Source of the DNA: CAZAGT01 sp964484515
GTDB taxonomy: Bacteria; Desulfobacterota; DSM-4660; Desulfatiglandales; HGW-15
Direction: 5' to 3'
DNA length: 5,758 bases
NCBI GenBank assembly: GCA_964484515.1
Contig: CAZAGT010000324.1
Span: forward strand, 1-5,758
The notes beneath the pieces are model-generated. The model did no database searches. It was not told the DNA's origin and worked only from the letters and a program-made list of their open reading frames with translations. Position 1 is the stretch's first letter, and each line of letters opens with the position of its first letter. Both the position numbers and the translations under genes were made by a program. Positions 1 to 4,591 of this stretch are shown here, one piece after another.

Positions 1-1134
1 GGTCTCATCATACCGCCCATTAAACTCGTCGAAAGGGGTGTCTTGGATCGAAAGATCATGACCTTTCTCCTCAATAACGTCAGGACGCCGGCCGAACGTG
101 AAGGCGATTTCGCGGCCCAGGTCATGGCCAATCTCACGGGTGTCCGCAGGATACGCGAGTTGATCGGGAAATATGGTCTCGACATGGTCGTCACCTATGC
201 GAATGGCCTGATGGACTATGCCGAACGCCTCATGCGGCGTATGATCAAGGATATCCCGGATGGGCGCTACGAGTTCGAAGATGTTCTCGATGACGATGGA
301 CTGGGGGAGGAAGATATCAAGATCCGTGTCGTTGTCACAATCCGAGGCCAAGAGGCCGAGCTCGACTTCACCCGATCCGCCGGTCAGGTCAAGGGCAGCG
401 TCAACGCCGTGTACGCCATTACCCTGTCCGCCGCACTCTATGTCTTTCGTTCCCTGGTCGGAGCGGAGGTTCCCACGAATGCGGGATGCCTGAGACCCCT
501 CAAGGTGAGGACCCAGAAGGGGAGCATCGTCGATGCCCGGTTTCCGGCCGCAGTGGCCGGTGGAAACGTCGAGACCTCGCAGCGCCTCGTGGATGTGGTT
601 CTTGGTGCGTTGTCAGAGGCCCTGCCGGAACGGATTCCGGCTGCCAGCCAGGGGACCATGAACAATGTCACCATCGGCGGGATCGACCCACGGACCGGTA
701 ACGCCTTCTCCTACTATGAGACTATCGCCGGCGGAATGGGGGCCGCCTCATCCGGTCGCGGCGAGAGCGCCGTGCAGTCCCACATGACGAACACCCTGAA
801 TACGCCGATCGAGGCCCTCGAGTACAGTTACCCCTTTCTGGTGACCGAATACTCAATTCGGCGCGGCACGGGAGGCGGGGGCCGTAACCCCGGCGGAGAC
901 GGCGTCGTCCGCGAAATCCAGATGTTGACCGATGCCGAGGTAACGGTCCTATCCGAAAGGAGGAGACACGCCCCCTACGGGCTTTTTGGTGGACGGCCGG
1001 GCGCGAAAGGTAGGAACATCATTATCCGGGCGGGGCGCGGAGAAGAAAAGCCGGGGAAATTCACCTGCGCTCTAAAGAAGGGCGACAAGGTTCGTATCGA
1101 GACCCCCGCGGGCGGAGGCTACGGCCCCGTGTGA
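1..1134 (+). CDS. Hydantoinase B/oxoprolinase family subunit (HyuB-like), 5'-truncated by window edge
   Basis: The frame is open from base 1 and reads in family-like sequence (GLIIPPIKLVERG) before the TTG at 43, so the gene starts outside the window. About 377 residues are present; HyuB proteins usually have around 520-570, so roughly the first 150 or more are missing. Visible family signatures, in order, are NNVRTPAEREGD, DFTRSAGQVKGSVNA, NAGCLRPLKV, AGGNVETSQR, SQGTMNN, YYETIAGGMGA, the HMTNTLNTPIEALE block, GTGGGGRNPGGDGVVRE, RRRHAPYGLFGG and a C-terminal TPAGGGYG. The family makes the beta subunit of ATP-dependent N-methylhydantoinase, 5-oxoprolinase or acetone carboxylase-like enzymes. 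These cytoplasmic complexes need a HyuA-type partner, which would be expected upstream, outside the window. The substrate cannot be told from this part. The gene ends TGA at 1132-1134 and overlaps the convergent kinase gene, leaving no room for a dedicated terminator. Confidence 0.93.
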   Translation, partial: GLIIPPIKLVERGVLDRKIMTFLLNNVRTPAEREGDFAAQVMANLTGVRRIRELIGKYGLDMVVTYANGLMDYAERLMRRMIKDIPDGRYEFEDVLDDDGLGEEDIKIRVVVTIRGQEAELDFTRSAGQVKGSVNAVYAITLSAALYVFRSLVGAEVPTNAGCLRPLKVRTQKGSIVDARFPAAVAGGNVETSQRLVDVVLGALSEALPERIPAASQGTMNNVTIGGIDPRTGNAFSYYETIAGGMGAASSGRGESAVQSHMTNTLNTPIEALEYSYPFLVTEYSIRRGTGGGGRNPGGDGVVREIQMLTDAEVTVLSERRRHAPYGLFGGRPGAKGRNIIIRAGRGEEKPGKFTCALKKGDKVRIETPAGGGYGPV

Positions 1135-2225
1135 TCACGAGGGAGTATCATGGCAACCTCGGTCCCCTCCTCCCTCGACGAAGCGAAGCATATCCGACCG
1201 GCATGGGCCCTGACCACCAGGTCGGCCATGTACGTGCCCAGGCCCAGCCCATCCCGCTTCCCGGAGGTGGCATATTTTTCGAAGAACGTGGCCCGGATCT
1301 CTTCCGGGATAGCGCCCCAGTTATGGATGCACATCGAGAGCTCTTTTTCTGACCCTTCGATCCTGATCCTGACGCCGCGTCCCCGCGGCGAAGCCTCAAT
1401 CGCATTCTTGAGCAAGTTATTGAACGCATTTTGAAGATACGTCTGATTCCCGTCAAAGGGCAGGGTGTCTGCAGGGGAAAGCTCCCTGCCTTTGAAATCG
1501 ATGGAGATGCCGACGTCTTTCTTCTCGGCGAGGAATTGGAGCGTCTTGCCGGCTGCTTTTGGAACTTCGAGTAGATTGAAATGCGATTTAGTCAGGTGAA
1601 ATCCCTCCCTTTCCAGGTCGGATATGTCGAGATAGGTGTTCAACATATTTTGCAGTTGCGTGCCGCAATCCAAGATCTGGTTGCAGTATTCCAGCTGCGG
1701 TTCGTCCAGGGACGTCCTCGTGATCAAGAGATTGGCAAAACCCATAATGCCTATGAGGAGTGAACGCATGTCATGCTGCAGGAGTTCATGCTTTTGCTTC
1801 AGCGCTTCATAGCCTTTGCGGTTCTGTTCGGCGTCTAGGAGTTGTTCCTTCCGGCGATCCCTTTCTGTGATCGCCGCATCGAGGGCTGCACGCAATCTTA
1901 CGGGGGTAACCGGCTTCGTGAGATACTCAAAGGCACTATGACGGAGGGCTTCAGATGCTGAACTGAAGGTGGGGTATCCTGAAACGAGAATGGTTTGGCA
2001 GAGGGGTTGACTGCTCTGAATGAACCGGAGGACATCCAGACCGTCTTTGTCTCCGGGTAGCACGCGATCCACGATGGCCACGTCGAGGTCCCTCTGGGCG
2101 GCGATGATCGAGCGCGCCTCCGCCGCATCTTTTGCCAGCAGCACCTGATGGCCCTCGTCTGAGACGATATACTGATAGAGCTCGCGTATCGTTTCATCGT
2201 CATCGACGATGAGAACCGTCGCCAT
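1119..2225 (-). CDS. Soluble response-regulator/histidine-kinase fusion (REC-HisKA-HATPase_c)
   Basis: This 368-residue protein has no signal peptide or membrane segment and should be cytoplasmic. Residues 1-120 form a receiver domain with acidic cluster D8-D10, phospho-acceptor D53 (AIVDRVLPG), S82, Y101 and K104 (LTKP). A likely coiled linker (about 120-148, rich in E, R, K and Q) leads to an H-box with H151 (LQHDMRS). The ATPase domain follows: N-box NNLLKNAIEA (269-278), F-box FFEKYATSGK (314-323) and G2 box GLGLGTY (326-332). The G1 box reads HNWGAIP (301-307), with Asn where the usual DxGxG has Asp. Some kinases with the FxKYxTSGK...GLGTY signature share that change, so activity is still plausible. 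The start is ATG at 2225, preceded by an excellent Shine-Dalgarno (AAGGAGGT on the minus strand, 2230-2237). It is probably phosphorylated on D53 by another kinase, which could tune its own H151 output. It diverges from the ATPase gene at 2522 and overlaps the hyuB-like gene 3' end by 16 bp. Confidence 0.92.
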   Translation of the reverse strand: MATVLIVDDDETIRELYQYIVSDEGHQVLLAKDAAEARSIIAAQRDLDVAIVDRVLPGDKDGLDVLRFIQSSQPLCQTILVSGYPTFSSASEALRHSAFEYLTKPVTPVRLRAALDAAITERDRRKEQLLDAEQNRKGYEALKQKHELLQHDMRSLLIGIMGFANLLITRTSLDEPQLEYCNQILDCGTQLQNMLNTYLDISDLEREGFHLTKSHFNLLEVPKAAGKTLQFLAEKKDVGISIDFKGRELSPADTLPFDGNQTYLQNAFNNLLKNAIEASPRGRGVRIRIEGSEKELSMCIHNWGAIPEEIRATFFEKYATSGKRDGLGLGTYMADLVVRAHAGRICFASSREEGTEVAMILPRDHTGP

Positions 2226-2272
2226 CAGGACCTCCTTCCTGGTCGATCTGGGACGAAGCCCGGAGACTTTTT

Positions 2273-2293
2273 AAAAAAGCCGGAAAGACCGGC
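2273..2293 (-). terminator. GC hairpin followed by T6 at the predicted 5' end of the kinase transcript
   Basis: On the minus strand the stem GCCGG (2289-2293) and CCGGC (2279-2283) enclose the loop TCTTT, followed at once by six T (2273-2278). The shape is that of a short intrinsic terminator, but it sits inside the leader of the kinase gene, right at the predicted transcription start. It may act as an attenuator, a pause site, a 5' stabilising stem, or a terminator for transcription entering from farther upstream on the minus strand. The five-pair stem is short, so strength is uncertain. On the plus strand no T-tract follows the hairpin. Confidence 0.45.
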
Positions 2294-2299
2294 CCTGAA

Positions 2300-2328
2300 A
2301 GTATAAAAAAACTCGATGGTTACGTCAA
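2300..2328 (-). promoter_or_regulatory. Predicted sigma-70-type promoter for the REC-kinase gene
   Basis: On the minus strand TTGACG (2323-2328, 5/6 to consensus) and TATACT (2300-2305, 5/6) are separated by exactly 17 bp. The predicted transcription start lies around 2293-2296, giving a leader of about 70 nt to the ATG at 2225. The -35 box overlaps the left arm of an inverted repeat (2325-2357), a possible operator. This is the best promoter match in the window; it has not been tested. Confidence 0.65.
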
Positions 2329-2357
2329 GGGCGAATCAGGCACCCCCTCCGCCCTGA
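2325..2357. repeat. Inverted repeat overlapping the kinase promoter -35 box (possible operator)
   Basis: AGGGCG (2328-2333) and CGCCCT (2350-2355) are perfect inverted copies. Allowing one bulged A, the match extends to TCA/TGA outside (2325-2357). The spacer is 16 bp. The left arm overlaps the predicted -35 box of the minus-strand promoter, a position that would suit a repressor. Arms this short can arise by chance. Confidence 0.3.
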
Positions 2358-2426
2358 GTTAGAAAGGCAGGCCCGGTTAGCGTAATGAGGCCATATTATG
2401 GCACTTATTTTGCAATCTTTAGTCAA

Positions 2427-2468
2427 ATCGGATCGCCGATCGACGGTCAGGTCATCAAACGATCCGAT
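2427..2468. repeat. 9-bp inverted repeat upstream of the MinD-like ATPase gene
   Basis: ATCGGATCG (2427-2435) and CGATCCGAT (2460-2468) are perfect inverted copies with a 24-bp spacer, 54 bp ahead of the ATPase start codon. The left arm can also fold locally with CCGA at 2436-2439, so two alternative structures are possible. It could be an operator or a folded leader. No convincing plus-strand promoter was found; the best -10-like hexamer, TATTAT at 2394-2399, has no good -35 partner. Confidence 0.35.
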
Positions 2469-2521
2469 GAGCGGCGACGAAACTCCGCTGGTCAAAAACG
2501 TGCGACATCGGAGATTCAATC

Positions 2522-3445
2522 ATGGCTCAAATCTACTCCGTAGCAAGCGGCAAAGGCGGCGTCGGCAAGAGCTTCATTACCGCGAACCTCGGCGTATTAC
2601 TTGCCAATCAAGGCGACAGGGTATTACTGGTCGATCTCGATCTCGGCGGCCCCAACCTCCATACATTTTTTGGACTCGCAAATCCTGAGTCCGGGCTCAA
2701 TAGTTTTTTGGCGCGACAGGTCAAAGACCTTGACGAGGTCGCCTTGAAGACCCGTGTGCCGAATCTTTTTCTCATTAGCTCCATGGATTGTTCCATGGAG
2801 GTAGCCAACCTTGAGCACGCCCAGAAGCTCAAGATCGAGAGGGCTATCAAGAGGCTCCCCTACGATAAGATTCTGCTTGACCTGGGAGCCGGTACTCACT
2901 TCAATACGCTCGATTTTTTCATTACGTCGAATGACAATCTCCTGGTACTGACCCCCGAGCCCACGTCGGTTGAAAATGCGTTCAGGTTTATCAGAACAGC
3001 CTATTTGCGGATCATCAAACGCTCGCTCGGGCGCACTGCTTTCAACAGTCTCCTCAAAGAGGTCGTTCGACGCTCGGCGAACGGTGTCGCCAAGCTGGCC
3101 GACATGATTGAGCTCCTTGTAAAACATGTTCCACGCACAGGGCACTTGTTGGAGCAGAGATTGGCTGAATTCAGGTTCAATTTTGTACTCAACCAGTTTT
3201 CCACGGAACTCAATACCTCGTTTGGCCACCGAATTGAAAAGACATGCAACCGTCACTTCTATTCGACATTCAGGTTTTTGGGAAACATCAGTTTCGATCA
3301 GAGAGTCCATACGGCCGTTTTCTCCAGAAAGATATTCATTAACGAGTATCCGTATACCGCCACCGCAACGGATCTACAGAATATGACCGACAAATTGACC
3401 GAAAATGAGCAGGACTACGACCTACAATCCTCGGGAACGCCATGA
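2522..3445 (+). CDS. MinD/ParA/FlhG-like deviant Walker A ATPase
   Basis: This 307-residue protein is a SIMIBI-class P-loop ATPase. It has the deviant Walker A GKGGVGKS (10-17) with signature lysine K11 and catalytic K16, a switch I/A' region VDLDLGGPNLHTFFG (37-51) with D38 and D40, and Walker B ILLDLGAG (117-124) with D120. TPEPTS (144-149) is typical of MinD/FlhG, and NQ (224-225) probably contacts the base. Such ATPases dimerise on ATP and place or partition cargo at membranes, poles or nucleoid. About 55 residues (162-216), basic and probably helical, separate TPEPTS from NQ, much longer than in typical MinD or FlhG. The C-terminus is acidic and polar, with no obvious amphipathic membrane-targeting helix. 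The ATG has GGAG at 2510-2513, eight bases upstream. Its stop overlaps the next start (ATGA), implying coupled translation with the J/HTH gene. The name 'chromosome partitioning' is not justified, because no ParB is nearby. Confidence 0.9.
   Translation: MAQIYSVASGKGGVGKSFITANLGVLLANQGDRVLLVDLDLGGPNLHTFFGLANPESGLNSFLARQVKDLDEVALKTRVPNLFLISSMDCSMEVANLEHAQKLKIERAIKRLPYDKILLDLGAGTHFNTLDFFITSNDNLLVLTPEPTSVENAFRFIRTAYLRIIKRSLGRTAFNSLLKEVVRRSANGVAKLADMIELLVKHVPRTGHLLEQRLAEFRFNFVLNQFSTELNTSFGHRIEKTCNRHFYSTFRFLGNISFDQRVHTAVFSRKIFINEYPYTATATDLQNMTDKLTENEQDYDLQSSGTP
2779..2800 (+). repeat. Perfect 9-bp hairpin inside the ATPase gene
   Basis: CTCCATGGA (2779-2787) and TCCATGGAG (2792-2800) are perfect inverted copies around the loop TTGT. 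The hairpin encodes the SSMDCSMEV stretch (residues 86-94), where the near repeat SMD/SME reflects the duplicated ATGGA core. It could slow ribosomes or affect mRNA stability, or may simply be a coding coincidence. Confidence 0.4.
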
Positions 3446-4098
3446 AGAACTTCGCCGATTTAGACCACTACGAACTCCTTGAAATACCCTATGACGCATC
3501 CTCCTTTGAGATAAGGCAGGCGTACAAGGATGCCTTTTCGATTTATCATGAAGATTCCCTGGCAACCTACACCTTCTTCGGCGAGGATGAACGAGATCAG
3601 ATCCTGAAGCAGATCGAAGAGGCCTTCAATACCCTTATCGATGAGAAGAAGAGGACGGGGTACGATAAAATGCTCTTGGATGCGGGGCGACTCGACCCGG
3701 AGGCCTTCAGCGCGAAAGAACGGAGTAAGACCGTCCCGCTTTTTCCAGCTGATAAGACGATCGAAGAAAACCACCTGCTCAAGCGGATAAGAAAGAAGAT
3801 TGCGGCAAGCAGTGATAAAGTCAGCGCCGAAGATCTCGATTCCAAAGGAGAGATTTCAGGGGCAGACTTGAGAATCTTTCGGGAATCGATGGGAATCAAG
3901 CTGGAGGAGATCTACCAGGTATGCCGCGTCAGCGTCTCGATCCTGAAATCGATTGAGGAGGATGAAGTGGATGAACTCCCCCCGACGATCTACTTGAGGA
4001 ATTTTCTGAAGTCCTACGCGCATGTGCTTCAACTCGATTCAAAAAAGATCGTTGAGGGGTACCTTGCCCACATCGCTCGTTTAGGCAAGAGATCTTAG
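3442..4098 (+). CDS. Degenerate J-domain/RodZ-type HTH fusion protein
   Basis: This 218-residue soluble protein has two recognisable parts. Residues 8-80 resemble a DnaJ J domain (YELLEIPYDASSFEIRQAYK, then EEAFNTLIDEKKRTGYDKML). The HPD tripeptide needed to stimulate DnaK is changed to HED (36-38), so DnaK co-chaperone activity is doubtful and the domain may be a protein-binding module. A charged linker (about 85-138) follows. Residues 142-211 match the HTH_25/RodZ cytoplasmic domain: LRIFRESMGIKLEEIYQVCRV, then ILKSIEEDEVDELPPTIYLRNFLKSYAHVL. RodZ binds MreB through this fold and normally has a membrane helix after it; this protein ends at 218 with none. It could bind DNA or a filament protein. 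The ATG at 3442 overlaps the ATPase stop, so the two proteins are probably made together and may form a complex. No clear terminator follows; the repeat block begins 29 bp downstream. Confidence 0.82.
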   Translation: MKNFADLDHYELLEIPYDASSFEIRQAYKDAFSIYHEDSLATYTFFGEDERDQILKQIEEAFNTLIDEKKRTGYDKMLLDAGRLDPEAFSAKERSKTVPLFPADKTIEENHLLKRIRKKIAASSDKVSAEDLDSKGEISGADLRIFRESMGIKLEEIYQVCRVSVSILKSIEEDEVDELPPTIYLRNFLKSYAHVLQLDSKKIVEGYLAHIARLGKRS

Positions 4099-4155
4099 CC
4101 CTATCTGTAAACCCACCCAAATCCCTTGAGGCTGTCGGAAAACGCCCACCTGCCG

Positions 4156-4218
4156 TTCGACAGGCTCACGGTCCTGAGCAGAGTCGAAGGACTCACGGCC
4201 CTGAGCAAAGCCGAAGGG
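4156..4218. repeat. REP-like palindromic unit in tandem (two 27-bp copies)
   Basis: Two direct copies of a 27-bp unit lie end to end at 4165-4191 and 4192-4218, each starting CTCACGG and carrying CCTGAGCA, matching at 23 of 27 positions. The first also forms a nested palindrome with upstream bases: TTCGAC (4156-4161) pairs with GTCGAA (4183-4188), and GCTCA (4164-4168) with TGAGC (4175-4179). This is typical of REP-like palindromes found between genes. A related inverted version occurs at the right end of the window. Confidence 0.65.
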
Positions 4219-4246
4219 CTGCGTTACCCTCATCCCTCGTCACTGC

Positions 4247-4266
4247 GGCGTACTTCTATGTACGCC
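4247..4266. repeat. GGCGTAC-loop-GTACGCC hairpin in the repeat element
   Basis: GGCGTAC (4247-4253) and GTACGCC (4260-4266) form a perfect 7-bp stem with the loop TTCTAT. It lies near the centre of the repeat element and appears to be one of its structural modules. No T-tract follows, so it is not a terminator by itself. Confidence 0.55.
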
Positions 4267-4306
4267 TCATTCCTCGGGATTTCTTTACCTCCGCTTCGGC
4301 TCAGTC

Positions 4307-4325
4307 CCCACCCCTTCGGGGCGGG
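4307..4325. repeat. C-rich/G-rich hairpin in the right half of the repeat element
   Basis: CCCC (4311-4314) and GGGG (4318-4321) pair around the loop TTC. After one A/C mismatch, CCC (4307-4309) pairs with GGG (4323-4325). This is a stable stem but has no T-tract next to it. Confidence 0.45.
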
Positions 4326-4478
4326 TCCCCGGTTTCGGAAGCCTTACATCTGGGCATTTTCCATCAGCCTCTCAGAAAAAGGTTTTTCGACAGTCTCTTT
4401 ACCATTCATTCTCTAGCCACAGACTAGGCCTCGCTCTGTGAGCTTACGACTTCGCTATGGCTACGCCGCGCGAGCCGA

Positions 4479-4500
4479 CCCGGGAAGTGCACTTCCCGGG
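4479..4500. promoter_or_regulatory. Perfect 22-bp palindrome upstream of the dehydrogenase promoter (possible operator)
   Basis: The half-site CCCGGGAAGTG (4479-4489) is followed immediately by its exact reverse complement CACTTCCCGGG (4490-4500), with no spacer. It ends 7 bp upstream of the TTGACA box at 4508. The position suits a dimeric activator acting just upstream of -35. The weak -10 would fit activator dependence. It could instead be part of a repeat or mobile-element remnant, given the repeat block to its left. No regulator gene is adjacent. Confidence 0.5.
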
Positions 4501-4507
4501 AATGATA

Positions 4508-4536
4508 TTGACAAAGTCCCGCTCATCATTTAGCAA
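4508..4536 (+). promoter_or_regulatory. Candidate promoter of the alcohol dehydrogenase gene
   Basis: TTGACA (4508-4513) is an exact -35 consensus. The best-placed -10, 17 bp on, is TAGCAA (4531-4536), only 3 of 6 to consensus, so the promoter is weak or activator-dependent. The predicted start is around 4543, giving a leader of about 50 nt that contains a hairpin. Confidence 0.4.
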
Positions 4537-4544
4537 AGGAACGG

Positions 4545-4566
4545 TGCGTCTCGCCTGCGAGGCGCA
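4545..4566 (+). promoter_or_regulatory. Leader hairpin of the alcohol dehydrogenase mRNA
   Basis: TGCGTCTCGC (4545-4554) and GCGAGGCGCA (4557-4566) pair over ten positions, including one G-U pair, around a tight CT turn; the closing pair would open to give a four-base loop. It starts at about the predicted transcription start and ends 15 bp before the Shine-Dalgarno. It may stabilise the 5' end or mark an operator. There is no T-tract and no known riboswitch pattern. Confidence 0.4.
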
Positions 4567-4580
4567 TGATCGTGCACACC

Positions 4581-4584
4581 GGAG
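4581..4584 (+). promoter_or_regulatory. Ribosome binding site fixing the dehydrogenase start
   Basis: GGAG lies seven bases before the ATG at 4592. The frame is open back to an ATG at 4457, but that one has no Shine-Dalgarno and its extra 45 residues cross the 22-bp palindrome and the -35 box. The 4592 start gives the MKAAVLH opening typical of the family. Confidence 0.75.
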
Positions 4585-4591
4585 AAGACCT

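Larger units (their letters stand above)
4128..4371. mobile_element. MITE-like/REP-type intergenic repeat element with imperfect terminal inverted repeats
   Basis: The left end (4128-4148, beginning GAGGCTGTCGG) and the inverted right end (4351-4371, on the minus strand beginning GAGGCTGATGG) match at 18 of 21 positions. A third, partial copy of the end motif lies just outside, inverted, at 4383-4397 (13 of 15 positions against the left end). Between them lie a tandem palindromic unit (4156-4218), a GGCGTAC/GTACGCC hairpin and a CCC-A-CCCC/GGGG-C-GGG hairpin. There is no credible ORF. I recall similar intergenic repeats with this outer motif and this inner hairpin from deltaproteobacterial and NC10-like genomes, but no search was possible. 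No target-site duplication was recognised. Transcribed, the block would fold strongly and could end or protect the upstream operon mRNA. Confidence 0.6.

Noticed and set aside
43..1134. TTG at 43 as true start of the hyuB-like gene
   Set aside because: The frame is open to base 1 and the bases before 43 encode family-like residues; no Shine-Dalgarno precedes the TTG and the protein would be far too short.
2394..2399. TATTAT as -10 of a promoter for the ATPase gene
   Set aside because: No -35-like hexamer at 15-19 bp upstream; kept only as a weak remark.
2624..3310. 228-residue minus-strand ORF
   Set aside because: It is antisense to the clearly real ATPase gene, with no recognisable motif and no ribosome binding site that I can see.
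2522..3445. Chromosome-partitioning ParA or septum-site MinD as a firm name
   Set aside because: No ParB, parS-like cluster, MinC or MinE is nearby, and the insertion and C-terminus differ from MinD.
4126..4416. 96-residue plus-strand ORF
   Set aside because: It lies wholly inside the repeat element; its near-repeated peptide is the translation of the tandem 27-bp units.
4418..4440. CACAGA...TCTGTG inverted repeat
   Set aside because: Only 6 bp arms with an 11-base loop, no T-tract and no promoter context; within chance expectation.
4457..4591. 45-residue N-terminal extension of the dehydrogenase
   Set aside because: No Shine-Dalgarno at 4457, the extension lies over a palindrome and a -35 box, and the family normally begins at the MKAAVLH found at 4592.
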